Assembly (NCBI RefSeq): GCF_900302505.1
Contig: NZ_OMOJ01000001.1
Span: 372,001-436,000, forward strand
Origin: Pseudoprimorskyibacter insulae
GTDB lineage: Bacteria > Pseudomonadota > Alphaproteobacteria > Rhodobacterales > Rhodobacteraceae
Length of the DNA: 64,000 nucleotides
Direction of reading: 5' to 3'
Shown: positions 27,070 through 35,302 of the stretch, piece by piece
Position numbering within the stretch: position 1 is the stretch's first letter
Layout: every line of letters starts with the position of its first letter
The notes under the pieces: model-generated
The model's input: only the letters and a program-made list of their open reading frames with translations
The model's database searches: none
What the model was told of the DNA's origin: nothing
Translations under genes and position numbers: made by a program

Positions 27070-27085
27070 GGCCCCCGAAGGGGCC
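27070..27085 (-). terminator. Terminator of deoD
   Basis: Arms GGCCCC and GGGGCC with a 4-base loop (TTCG on the minus strand), followed on the minus strand by GTTTTGC, 8 bases after the deoD stop. Confidence 0.7.
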
Positions 27086-27093
27086 GCCGCTGT

Positions 27094-27810
27094 TTACTTG
27101 GCTGAATTTGGAAAAGCTGCCCTAAGGGCAATTTCCACCATATCGCCGAAACTTTTTTCGCGTTGGTCTGACGGCAGGGCCTCATGCGTTTGCAAATGGT
27201 CCGATACCGTCAGAATTGCCAGCGCACGCACGCTATAACGGGCCGCAAGGTTATAAAGCTCAGCCGCTTCCATCTCGACGCCCAAGACGCCATGGCGCGT
27301 TAGTTGTTCATTCAAGTCGGGGCGCTCATCATAAAAAACGTCCGATGAATAAATACCGCCAACATGCACACCGACCTTTGTATCGGCGGTTGCATCATAT
27401 GCAGCTTTTAGAAGGGACCAATCTGCGCAGGGCGCAAAATTCATCTCTTTGAAAATGCCGCTGCTGGGCGTGGATAGCGATGTTGCGGTCATCGCCAGAA
27501 TAACGTCGCGAATTTTGACCTGCGGCTGCATTCCGCCGCAAGACCCAATGCGGATCAGAGTTTTTGCCCCATAATCGCGGATCAGTTCATTCGCGTAGAT
27601 GGATAGGGACGGCATACCCATGCCCGATCCATGGATCGTGACCCGGTTGCCGTTCCAAAACCCGGTGTACCCCAGCATCCCCCTGACTTCATTGACCAGT
27701 TTGGCATCAGTCAGAAAGGTTTCTGCGGCCCACCGGGCCCGGTATGGATCGCCCGGCATCAGCACCGTTTCGGCAATATCTCCGGGCGCGGCACCAATGT
27801 GGACTGTCAT
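27094..27810 (-). CDS. deoD: Purine nucleoside phosphorylase, DeoD type
   Basis: A 238-residue enzyme nearly the length of E. coli DeoD (239). [25 protein letters not shown] is the typical start with the phosphate-binding [13 protein letters not shown] and the C-terminal [11 protein letters not shown], with catalytic Asp, and [10 protein letters not shown] (Met-Glu ribose contact) are all present. It phosphorolyses purine (deoxy)ribonucleosides to free base and sugar phosphate. It begins one base after the H-NS-like stop, so the two are co-transcribed. Confidence 0.92.
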   Translation of the reverse strand: MTVHIGAAPGDIAETVLMPGDPYRARWAAETFLTDAKLVNEVRGMLGYTGFWNGNRVTIHGSGMGMPSLSIYANELIRDYGAKTLIRIGSCGGMQPQVKIRDVILAMTATSLSTPSSGIFKEMNFAPCADWSLLKAAYDATADTKVGVHVGGIYSSDVFYDERPDLNEQLTRHGVLGVEMEAAELYNLAARYSVRALAILTVSDHLQTHEALPSDQREKSFGDMVEIALRAAFPNSAK

Positions 27811-27811
27811 A

Positions 27812-28120
27812 TCAGATTTCCATTTCGTCCATGGATTTGCCGGCGGCCAACGCCTCAATCACCCAGCCGGGTTTACGACCACGGCCCGTCCAGGTTTGTT
27901 CGAGGTTGGCAGGGTTGCGGTATTTGGGGGCGCCTTTGCTGCCACCTTTACCTTCTTCCAAAAGATCACCCAGTGTGTAGCCGAATTCTTTCGCAATGCT
28001 TTCCGCCGCTTTCTTGGCTTCAGCTTTGCGGCGCACGTCGATGGTTTTGAGTGCTTTATCGACGTCCGCTTTCAGTTTTTCGAGTTCTTCTTTCGAGAGA
28101 GATTCAAGATCAATATTCAT
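27812..28120 (-). CDS. H-NS family nucleoid-associated protein (HvrA/Spb-like)
   Basis: A 102-residue protein. The N-terminal half is a charged coiled coil ([34 protein letters not shown]) for dimerisation, and the C-terminal half has the H-NS DNA-binding motif [11 protein letters not shown] near residue 78-88. It is equal in size to Rhodobacter HvrA, a regulator of photosynthesis and nitrogen genes, though whether this is the orthologue cannot be told. The ATG chosen (MNIDLES) follows GGAGACATCT. It is transcribed together with deoD and lies downstream of ecm on the same strand. Confidence 0.88.
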   Translation of the reverse strand: MNIDLESLSKEELEKLKADVDKALKTIDVRRKAEAKKAAESIAKEFGYTLGDLLEEGKGGSKGAPKYRNPANLEQTWTGRGRKPGWVIEALAAGKSMDEMEI

Positions 28121-28255
28121 AGATGTCTCCTTCATGCCTTGATGTTTGGCAAAAAGGAAAAAGTTTCAAGGGGTCTTTTGTGACAGGTTACGCAAATATG
28201 ACAACGCGCCCCGAATAAAGATATCCGGGGTGACGCTAATTAGGATGAAATCCGC

Positions 28256-30229
28256 TTATTCGGCTGCGACGGCCTTAGGATCTACCAATTCGATGATGTC
28301 GCGCATGATGGTGTTCAACTCAAAGTCTTTGGGCGTATAAACACGCGCCACGCCCATTCCCAAAAGTCGCTGTGCATCTTCGTCGGGGATAATGCCGCCG
28401 ACGATCACGGGAACGCTGCCAAGGCCGGCATCGCGCATCCGCTGCATCAATTCTTCGACCAGCGGCACGTGACTGCCCGACAGGATCGACACGCCAACCA
28501 CATGCGCCTCGTTATCAATTGCCGAGGTGACGATTTGTTCGGGCGTCAGGCGGATGCCGTCATATTCAATGTCCATGCCGCAATCGCGGGCGCGGAAGGC
28601 GATTTGTTCAGCACCGTTCGAGTGGCCATCAAGGCCGGGCTTGCCCACAAGGAACTTCAGGCGGCGGCCCAGCTTGTCGCTGACCGCATCCACAGCATCG
28701 CGCAGATCGTCCAAGCCTTCGGTCTTGTTCGACACGGATTTCGAAACGCCGGTCGGGCCGCGATATTCGCCATGGATCACACGCATTTGCGCGGCCCATT
28801 CGCCCGTCGTCACGCCTGCCTTGGCGCAAGCGATCGAGGCGGGCATAACGTTTTCACCTTTGTTCGCCGCTTCGCGCAGGGCGGCAAGGGCGGCCTTTAC
28901 GGCGGCGGCGTCGCGCTCGCTGCGCCATTCATTCAGCCGGGTGATTTGCTCCTGCTCAACGGCCGGATCAACAACCATGATGCCGCCATCTGCAGTTTGC
29001 AGCGGGCTCGGCTCGCCCTCGGTCCATTTGTTCACGCCCACAACGATGGTGTCATTGCGTTCGATCTTGTTCAGACGTTCGGCGTTGCTGTCGACCAGAC
29101 GGCCCTTCATGTACTCAATCGAGCCAATCGCGCCGCCCATGGCGTCAAGGTTCGCCAGTTCGGCCCGTGCACCTTCTTTCAGCGCCTCGACCTTGCGATC
29201 AACCGCCGGGTTGCCGTCGAACAGGTCGTCGTATTCCAGAAGGTCGGTTTCATAGGCCAGGATCTGCTGCATCCGCATCGACCACTGCTGATCCCACGGG
29301 CGGGGCAGGCCAAGTGCTTCGTTCCATGCGGGCAATTGCACGGCGCGGGCGCGGGCCTTTTTCGACAGGGTGACGGCCAGCATCTCAATCAGGATGCGGT
29401 AGACGTTGTTTTCGGGCTGCTGTTCGGTCAGGCCAAGGCTGTTGACCTGCACGCCATAGCGGAAGCGGCGGGCCTTGGCGTCGGTCACGCCGTAGCGGTC
29501 TTGCAGGATTTCGTCCCACAGATCGACGAAGGCGCGCATTTTGCACATCTCGGTCACGAACCGGATGCCCGCGTTCACAAAGAACGAAATCCGGCCACAC
29601 AGCGCCGGGAAGTCCGCCGGATCAACGCGCGGCTTCAGCTCGTCCAGAACGGCAATCGCGGTGGCCAGGGCAAAGGACAGTTCCTGTTCAGGCGTGGCGC
29701 CGGCCTCTTGCAGGTGGTAGGAACACACGTTCATCGGGTTCCATTTCGGCACATTGGTATAGCAATATTCAGCCACGTCCCCGATCATCTTCAGCGACGG
29801 TTTCGGCGGGCAGATATAGGTGCCACGCGACAGGTATTCCTTGATCAGATCGTTCTGCACCGTGCCTTGCAGCTTGGTGACGTCGGCGCCTTGTTCCTCG
29901 GCCACGGCGATATACAGCGACAGCAACCAAGGCGCGGTGGCGTTGATCGTCATCGAGGTGTTCATCTGTTCCAGCGGGATCTGGTCGAACAGAGTGCGCA
30001 TATCGCCAAGGTGACACACCGGAACGCCCACCTTGCCCACTTCGCCGCGCGCCAGAACGTGGTCGCTGTCGTATCCGGTCTGGGTTGGCAGATCGAAGGC
30101 CACGGATAGCCCGGTCTGCCCCTTGGACAGGTTGTTGCGATACAGCGCGTTTGAGGCCTTGGCGGTCGAGTGACCGGCATAGGTGCGGATCAGCCAGGGG
30201 CGGTCACGGGTCACGGTGGTCTCGGTCAT
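28256..30229 (-). CDS. ecm: Ethylmalonyl-CoA mutase
   Basis: A 657-residue adenosylcobalamin mutase (also called MeaA). The N-terminal substrate domain has the form WLIRTYAGHSTAKASNALYRNN, SVAFDLPTQTGYDSDH and CSYHLQEAGATPEQELSFALA. The B12 domain near residues 510-650 has KPGLDGHSNGAEQIA (DxHxxG cobalt-ligand motif) and GVSILSGSH, GGIIPDEDA. Methylmalonyl-CoA mutases have a different, longer architecture. It isomerises (2R)-ethylmalonyl-CoA to methylsuccinyl-CoA, the central step of the ethylmalonyl-CoA pathway. It is divergent from a PlsB-like gene across a 217-bp gap carrying two copies of the CTGCRTTGCGGCA-type motif and a GCAAT-TTT-ATTGC repeat 23 bp from the start. Confidence 0.95.
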   Translation of the reverse strand: MTETTVTRDRPWLIRTYAGHSTAKASNALYRNNLSKGQTGLSVAFDLPTQTGYDSDHVLARGEVGKVGVPVCHLGDMRTLFDQIPLEQMNTSMTINATAPWLLSLYIAVAEEQGADVTKLQGTVQNDLIKEYLSRGTYICPPKPSLKMIGDVAEYCYTNVPKWNPMNVCSYHLQEAGATPEQELSFALATAIAVLDELKPRVDPADFPALCGRISFFVNAGIRFVTEMCKMRAFVDLWDEILQDRYGVTDAKARRFRYGVQVNSLGLTEQQPENNVYRILIEMLAVTLSKKARARAVQLPAWNEALGLPRPWDQQWSMRMQQILAYETDLLEYDDLFDGNPAVDRKVEALKEGARAELANLDAMGGAIGSIEYMKGRLVDSNAERLNKIERNDTIVVGVNKWTEGEPSPLQTADGGIMVVDPAVEQEQITRLNEWRSERDAAAVKAALAALREAANKGENVMPASIACAKAGVTTGEWAAQMRVIHGEYRGPTGVSKSVSNKTEGLDDLRDAVDAVSDKLGRRLKFLVGKPGLDGHSNGAEQIAFRARDCGMDIEYDGIRLTPEQIVTSAIDNEAHVVGVSILSGSHVPLVEELMQRMRDAGLGSVPVIVGGIIPDEDAQRLLGMGVARVYTPKDFELNTIMRDIIELVDPKAVAAE

Positions 30230-30307
30230 TTGGCCCTCTTGAATCGGTTAGGCAATTTTATTGCGTAATGACGTGGATAGGCGAAAGATTATACCGTTGT
30301 CAATTCG

Positions 30308-30320
30308 CTGCATTGCGGCA
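30308..30320. promoter_or_regulatory. CTGCATTGCGGCA motif between ecm and the PlsB-like gene
   Basis: Identical to the copy upstream of ccr (31912-31924) and one base different from that upstream of mcl2 (16319-16331). It lies 79 bp upstream of the ecm start and is read in the + direction, that is, towards the PlsB-like gene. Confidence 0.5.
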
Positions 30321-30342
30321 AGGTCTGGTTCCGGTCATTTTG

Positions 30343-30355
30343 CGCCGCAACGCGG
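30343..30355 (-). promoter_or_regulatory. Second, degenerate copy of the motif, read towards ecm
   Basis: On the minus strand the 13-mer CCGCGTTGCGGCG matches CTGC(A/G)TTGCGGCA at 11 of 13 positions. It lies 23 bp beyond the first copy in the same gap, in inverse orientation. Confidence 0.35.
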
Positions 30356-30446
30356 CATCCCCGCAACGAATTCCTGCATCTAAGGACAATCTATCGCGGC
30401 AAGCGTTGGGCTTGCCGGGGGGCGTGTTCCCTGCCAACGTCGCCCC

Positions 30447-31793
30447 ATGACTCAGACCGTGACTTTGCCTGTATGGTTGTTTGTGTTGATGGTGCTGTTC
30501 GCGGCCGTCACTTTCGCATCGCATTTCCTGTTCCCATCGGTACGCTGGTTCTTCCGCCGCCGGATGGAACGCGCCGTCGCCCGGCTGAACACCCGGCTTG
30601 AACGCCCGATCCAGCCGTTCAAGCTTTTGCGGCGGCACGACATGATCCAGCGGCTGGTCTATGATCCGACCGTCACGGCGGCCATTGTGGCCCATGCCAA
30701 GGAGCAGGGCGTGCCCGAGGATGTGGCTTTCCAACACGCCAAGGCCTATGCGCGGGAAATCGTGCCCGCCTTTTCGGCCTTTGCCTATTTCGGCTTCGCC
30801 ATTCGCGCCGCCCGCTGGCTGGGGCAATCGCTCTATCGTGTGCGCATCGGCCATTTCGATGAACCTGCGCTGCGGGCGGTCGAACGGGATGCGACGGTTG
30901 TCTTTGTAATGAACCACCGGTCCAACATGGATTACGTTCTGGTCACCTTTCTGGCGGCGGAACGGTCGGCGCTGTCTTACGCAGTGGGTGAATGGGCGCA
31001 GGTTTGGCCTTTATCGCGGCTGATTAAGGCCATGGGGGCTTATTTCATTCGCCGCAAATCGCGCAACGCGCTCTATCGTGCGGTCTTGGCGCGGTATGTC
31101 CAAATGGCGACCGCTGGCGGCGTGGCGCAAGCGATCTTCCCCGAAGGGGGGCTTTCGCTGACGGGCGCACCGGCGCAGCCCAAGCTGGGATTGCTGAAAT
31201 ACATCACCGACGGCGCGGACCTGAGCCAGCGCGACGTGGTGTTTGTGCCGGTGGCGCTGAACTATGACCGGGTGCTGGAAGATGGCATTCTGGTCAAGGC
31301 GGACCTGTCGGGCGAGCGGCGGTTTGAGGCGCGGATCAGCCGGGTGGCACGGGCCACGCTGCGCCAGATGTGGCTGCGCATCACCGGGCGGTTTCATCGG
31401 TTTGGCTATGCGGCGGTCAGCTTTGGCGCGCCGCTGTCCTTGCGGTCTCGCCCCGATCTGGCGGCCGAGCCTGAGACGTTGGCATTGGATCTGATGGGCC
31501 GCATTTCGCGGATTGTCCCGGTCTTGCCGGTGCCGCTGGTGTCTTATGTCCTTCTGCAACGCGGTACCACCAAGACCGACGAATTGGAGGCCCTGGTCGC
31601 CGCAGCGCTGGAACAACTTGAAGACGCGCATGTGCATATGCCCCGCTCGGACGTGGCCTATGCCGCCAAAGTGGGTTTGCGTGCCCTTACGGAACGCGGA
31701 ATGGTCACCGAAGAGGAAGAATTCTTGCGCGTTTCGCCGCAAGCGCGTGATCTCGTTCAGTTTTATGCCCGGTCCATCGCTCATTTGTTCTGA
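30447..31793 (+). CDS. Glycerol-3-phosphate acyltransferase-like protein (PlsB-type domain)
   Basis: A 448-residue protein with an N-terminal membrane anchor (VWLFVLMVLFAAVTFASHFLF) and a PlsB-type acyltransferase domain: MNHRSNMDYVLVTFL (HxxxxD motif I) near residue 153, AMGAYFIRRKSRN (motif II), FPEGGLSLTG near residue 232 (motif III, PlsB form EGGRSRTG with Arg replaced by Leu), and VPVALNYDRVLED (motif IV). E. coli PlsB is about 800 residues, so this is a short form. It probably acylates glycerol-3-phosphate or a related alcohol for lipid synthesis. It is divergent from ecm and upstream of ccr on the same strand as ccr, so membrane lipid and acetyl-CoA assimilation genes may share control. 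Confidence 0.8.
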   Translation: MTQTVTLPVWLFVLMVLFAAVTFASHFLFPSVRWFFRRRMERAVARLNTRLERPIQPFKLLRRHDMIQRLVYDPTVTAAIVAHAKEQGVPEDVAFQHAKAYAREIVPAFSAFAYFGFAIRAARWLGQSLYRVRIGHFDEPALRAVERDATVVFVMNHRSNMDYVLVTFLAAERSALSYAVGEWAQVWPLSRLIKAMGAYFIRRKSRNALYRAVLARYVQMATAGGVAQAIFPEGGLSLTGAPAQPKLGLLKYITDGADLSQRDVVFVPVALNYDRVLEDGILVKADLSGERRFEARISRVARATLRQMWLRITGRFHRFGYAAVSFGAPLSLRSRPDLAAEPETLALDLMGRISRIVPVLPVPLVSYVLLQRGTTKTDELEALVAAALEQLEDAHVHMPRSDVAYAAKVGLRALTERGMVTEEEEFLRVSPQARDLVQFYARSIAHLF

Positions 31794-31911
31794 TTTTCTG
31801 CGGATGCATTGGGATTTTCTGCATCTGCTGGGTTATAAAATTACAAAAATGCGGCAAATGTTGTTGCAAAATTTCACGGCCAGTTTTATTTCCTAATCAA
31901 ACGCCGCGATT

Positions 31912-31924
31912 CTGCATTGCGGCA
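31912..31924 (+). promoter_or_regulatory. CTGCATTGCGGCA motif in the ccr leader, with adjacent TTGCAAA site
   Basis: The motif lies 26 bp before the ccr ATG. A related pair, TGCGGCAAATG (31850-31860) followed by TTGCAAAATTT (31864-31874), is 40-60 bp further upstream. TTTGCAAA-like sites are recognised by RamB/ScfR/PccR-type short-chain acyl-CoA regulators in other bacteria. Confidence 0.5.
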
Positions 31925-31949
31925 CAGATTGAAAAAACAGGAGGCCCCC

Positions 31950-33239
31950 ATGGCACTGGACACGCAAACCGGGATCGCTGACTACGAGGCACCGGAAAAG
32001 GATCTCTACGAGGTTGGTGAAATGCCGCCCCTCGGCTATGTTCCGAAGAAGATGTACGCTTGGGCCATCCGGCGTGACCGCCATGGCGAGCCGGAACAGT
32101 CCTTCAAGAAAGAAGTCGTGGACACCTGGGAAATCGACAGCCACGAAGTGCTGGTTCTGGTGATGGCCGCAGGCGTGAACTACAACGGCGTTTGGGCCGG
32201 TCTGGGCAAGCCGATTTCGCCGTTCGACGTGCATGGCCAAGACTACCATATCGCCGGTTCCGACGCGTCGGGCATCGTTTGGCAGGTCGGCTCGGCTGTG
32301 AAAAACTGGAAAGTGGGCGACGAGGTTGTCATTCACTGTAACCAGGACGACGGCGACGACGAAGAATGCAACGGCGGCGATCCGATGTTCTCGCCGACGC
32401 AGCGGATCTGGGGTTATGAAACCGGCGACGGCTCGTTCGCTCAGTTCACCAAGGTGCAGGCCCAGCAGCTGATGCCGCGCCCCAAGCACCTGACTTGGGA
32501 AGAGTCGGCTTGCTACACGCTGACGCTGGCCACCGCTTACCGTATGCTGTTTGGTCACCATCCGCATGAACTGCGTCCGGGCCAGAACGTTCTGGTTTGG
32601 GGCGCGTCGGGCGGTCTGGGATCTTATGCGATCCAGCTGGCCAACACCGCCGGGGCCAACGCGATTGGCGTGATCTCGGATGAATCCAAGCGTGATTTCG
32701 TGATGGCGCAGGGTGCCAAAGGCGTGATCAACCGCAAGGACTTTGATTGCTGGGGTCAACTGCCGACCGTGAACTCGCCCGAATATAACGCGTGGCTGAA
32801 AGAAGCGCGCAAGTTCGGCAAGGCGATCTGGGACATCACCGGCAAAGGTGTGAACGTTGACATGGTCTTCGAACACCCCGGCGAGGCGACGTTCCCGGTG
32901 TCGACCCTGATCGTGAAAAAGGGCGGGATCGTCGTGATCTGCGCGGGCACCTCGGGTTTCAACTGTACCTTTGACGTGCGCTACATGTGGATGCACCAGA
33001 AGCGCCTTCAGGGCTCGCACTTTGCGAACCTCAAGCAGGCCGCGTCGGCCAACCGCCTGATGATTGAGCGCCGCCTTGATCCGTGCATGTCCGAAGTTTT
33101 CCCGTGGGAAGAAATCCCGCAGGCGCACACGATGATGCTGCGCAACCAGCACAAGCCGGGCAACATGGCGGTTCTGGTTCAGGCCCCGAAAACCGGCCTG
33201 CGCACCTTCGAAGACGCGCTGGCCGCTGGCCCGAAGTAA
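31950..33239 (+). CDS. ccr: Crotonyl-CoA carboxylase/reductase
   Basis: A 429-residue member of the medium-chain dehydrogenase/reductase superfamily. The N-terminus MALDTQTGIADYEAPEKDLYEVGEMPPLGYVP is characteristic of Ccr; NYNGVWAGLGKPISPFDVHG and GSDASGIVWQVGSAV follow, then the NADPH-binding LVWGASGGLGSYAIQLA near residue 210, and FEHPGEATFPVSTLI plus NCTFDVRYMWMHQKRLQGSHF with CO2/active-site residues in the C-terminal half. It carries out NADPH-dependent reductive carboxylation of crotonyl-CoA to (2S)-ethylmalonyl-CoA, the entry step of the pathway. The start is the ATG after CAGGAGGCCCCC, a very strong ribosome-binding site. A terminator follows. Ecm, the next-but-one pathway enzyme (after the epimerase), is encoded 1.7 kb away. 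Confidence 0.96.
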   Translation: MALDTQTGIADYEAPEKDLYEVGEMPPLGYVPKKMYAWAIRRDRHGEPEQSFKKEVVDTWEIDSHEVLVLVMAAGVNYNGVWAGLGKPISPFDVHGQDYHIAGSDASGIVWQVGSAVKNWKVGDEVVIHCNQDDGDDEECNGGDPMFSPTQRIWGYETGDGSFAQFTKVQAQQLMPRPKHLTWEESACYTLTLATAYRMLFGHHPHELRPGQNVLVWGASGGLGSYAIQLANTAGANAIGVISDESKRDFVMAQGAKGVINRKDFDCWGQLPTVNSPEYNAWLKEARKFGKAIWDITGKGVNVDMVFEHPGEATFPVSTLIVKKGGIVVICAGTSGFNCTFDVRYMWMHQKRLQGSHFANLKQAASANRLMIERRLDPCMSEVFPWEEIPQAHTMMLRNQHKPGNMAVLVQAPKTGLRTFEDALAAGPK

Positions 33240-33271
33240 ACATAAGGATCGACAGATCCTAACAAAGTTTG

Positions 33272-33307
33272 AATGCCCGCATCCTCGGATCGCGGGCATT
33301 TTATTTA
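33272..33307 (+). terminator. Terminator of ccr
   Basis: Arms AATGCCCGC (33272-33280) and GCGGGCATT (33292-33300) with an 11-base loop, followed by TTATTTA. Confidence 0.8.
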
Positions 33308-33425
33308 TATTGCTTTGGGATTTTTCTCGCTATTTGGCCGCGCGGCGATATGGTGGGTATGCCTTTGCTTGAATGCATCTTATGGTTGTGTTTGAATTGG
33401 CTTGCCCGGTTAGAAGGATTTCATA

Positions 33426-33605
33426 ATGAGGCATGACTGGATTCTGGATGTGCTAACGGATCTCAGAACGTTTGCTGGGGCAAACGGCCTGCCGGATCTT
33501 GCACAGCAGCTGGATCTGGCAAGGACCGTCGCCGCGCGTGAGGCGGCGGTGCAGGGACAGGTAAGCGCAATATCGCCGCCATCTTCACAAGGCGGACCCA
33601 TGTGA
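33426..33605 (+). CDS. 59-residue hypothetical protein
   Basis: A short frame upstream of the helicase, MRHDWILDVLTDLRTFAGAN followed by GLPDLAQQLDLARTVAARE and a Ser/Pro/Gly tail ending GGPM. AGAAGGATTTCATA gives a strong ribosome-binding site. The N-terminal 40 residues read as one amphipathic helix pair and look like a family of small roseobacter proteins in which the MxHDWILDVLTDLRxFA start is kept. No function is known. A second reading frame could extend to the helicase gene but there is a 77-bp gap. Confidence 0.65.
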   Translation: MRHDWILDVLTDLRTFAGANGLPDLAQQLDLARTVAAREAAVQGQVSAISPPSSQGGPM

Positions 33606-33682
33606 ATTTCATTCAGGCTGAACTGCCCGTACCGGCGTTCTGAGGGCTGGCGCCCGTTCCGGTGCGGCTGTACTGTCCGCGC

Positions 33683-35212
33683 ATGACGGCAGTTACATTT
33701 TCCGACGATCAGGCTCAGGCCTACGACAGTGTCAGCGAAATGCTGGAACGCGCAGGCATTCAGCTTGGCGATGGGCTGTTGATGCCGCCGCGCGGCACCA
33801 CGTCTGAGGTCATGGCCGTGATCGGTAAGGCGGGATCGGGCAAAACCCTGCTTCTGGCCGAACTCTACAAAGCGTTGGCCGCCGCCGGGGTTGAGTTGGT
33901 GTCGGGCGATTACGAAAGCAAACGCGCCAAGGAACGCCGTTCGCTGGCCATTCTGGCCCCCACGAACAAGGCCGCAAGCGTGTTGCGCAATCGCGGGGTT
34001 CCGGCCACGACCATCCACCGCATTCTATACACGCCGGTCTATGACCCGATGTATGAAAGCATCGCGGAATGGCTGCTTGGCAACGAAGACCGCCCCGAAA
34101 TCGAAGGTCTGGCCGATGAGGCGCTGGACCGCGCCGAGGCATCGTTCCAACTGCATAAATCCATGCCCGCGGCCCTAGCGGCGGCGGGGCTGCGCGGGTC
34201 TGACTTTATCACCGGCTGGAAACGGCGCGAAGATCCGCTTGATATCGGCTTTGTCGACGAAGCCTCGATGCTGGACAAACGTCAGTTCGAAGACCTGCAA
34301 GAGATTTTCCCGAACCTTTTGCTGTTTGGCGATCCGGCGCAGTTGGCCCCGGTCAACCAGTCCGGGGAAATGATGTTTGAATCGCTGCAAGAGTCGCAAA
34401 AATTGCATCTTGAGCGGATTCACCGGCAGGACGCGGACAACCCAATTCTGGATCTGGCCCACGCGCTGGCCGACCCGATGGTGGATTTCTACCGCTTCGA
34501 AAAGATGGTCCAAGAGGCTGCGGCGAAGGATGATCGCGTGGTCTGGGGCCAGCGGGTAGAGGTGGATCTGATGTCCCGTTCGCCTGTGCTGGTCTGGCGC
34601 AATGCCACGCGCATTCGGCTGATCAATGCCTTCCGCCATGTCTATGACGCGCCCGAGGATGAGCTGTTGGAAGGCGAGCCGCTGATCTGCGACGGGATCG
34701 AATTGCCGCTAAAGCACCGCAAGAAACGCCAAGACCTTGAGGCGCGTGGCCTGATCAAGGGCGCGCAGGTGGTCTATCTGGGGCCGGGCCGCAAACCGGG
34801 CTTTTCCCGCCTGCACGTCTTTGGCGCACAAGAGCCGCAGGTCTCGGCCGCGTCGATCGTCAAAATCGAAAAGCCGGATGAGGAAGAACCCTTTATCCCA
34901 TTTGCAGCGCGGATGGGCGCGACCTTTCTGCATGGCGCGGCCTGCACCATCCATAAAGCGCAAGGCAGCCAGTGGGATACGGTTCAGGTCTTCGCCCCCG
35001 ATCTGGAAATTGCCGCCCGCATGGGCCGGGTTGAGGCGGGCCAGCCCCTGTGGAAGCGGCTGGCCTATGTCGCCATCACCCGTGCGCAGGAACGGCTGAT
35101 CTGGGTTGTGCGGTCGCGCCTTGCCAAACCGACCGGACCGCTGCGGGTGGATGACCTGCGCGCGCAGCCGGCCGCCGCCCTGACGCTGAATGCCTCAGAG
35201 TTGGACGTGTAA
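33683..35212 (+). CDS. RecD-like superfamily 1B DNA helicase (stand-alone)
   Basis: A 509-residue ATPase. The N-terminal AAA_30-type domain has Walker A VIGKAGSGKTLLLAEL near residue 46 and a second motif LAPTNKAASVLRNRG (motif Ia), Walker B GFVDEASMLD near residue 193, and FGDPAQLAPV (motif III). The C-terminal UvrD_C_2-type part has ACTIHKAQGSQWDTVQV (motif V) and AYVAITRAQERLIWV (motif VI). It lacks the N-terminal helix-hairpin-helix region of RecD2 and the RecD of RecBCD; such short forms are annotated in Rhodobacterales as RecD-like. The role (exonuclease, transfer, replication) is not clear. The start has no good ribosome-binding site; the ATG at 33683 is preferred over a frame-open upstream ATG. 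Confidence 0.8.
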   Translation: MTAVTFSDDQAQAYDSVSEMLERAGIQLGDGLLMPPRGTTSEVMAVIGKAGSGKTLLLAELYKALAAAGVELVSGDYESKRAKERRSLAILAPTNKAASVLRNRGVPATTIHRILYTPVYDPMYESIAEWLLGNEDRPEIEGLADEALDRAEASFQLHKSMPAALAAAGLRGSDFITGWKRREDPLDIGFVDEASMLDKRQFEDLQEIFPNLLLFGDPAQLAPVNQSGEMMFESLQESQKLHLERIHRQDADNPILDLAHALADPMVDFYRFEKMVQEAAAKDDRVVWGQRVEVDLMSRSPVLVWRNATRIRLINAFRHVYDAPEDELLEGEPLICDGIELPLKHRKKRQDLEARGLIKGAQVVYLGPGRKPGFSRLHVFGAQEPQVSAASIVKIEKPDEEEPFIPFAARMGATFLHGAACTIHKAQGSQWDTVQVFAPDLEIAARMGRVEAGQPLWKRLAYVAITRAQERLIWVVRSRLAKPTGPLRVDDLRAQPAAALTLNASELDV

Positions 35213-35302
35213 CGCAACGTTTCCAAAAAAGATTTCTGTTGCACCTCGCCCCGCATCTCCGCAGTCTTGCCAGACCACGTGCTGATGGTTTGGGAGGGCC
35301 GG

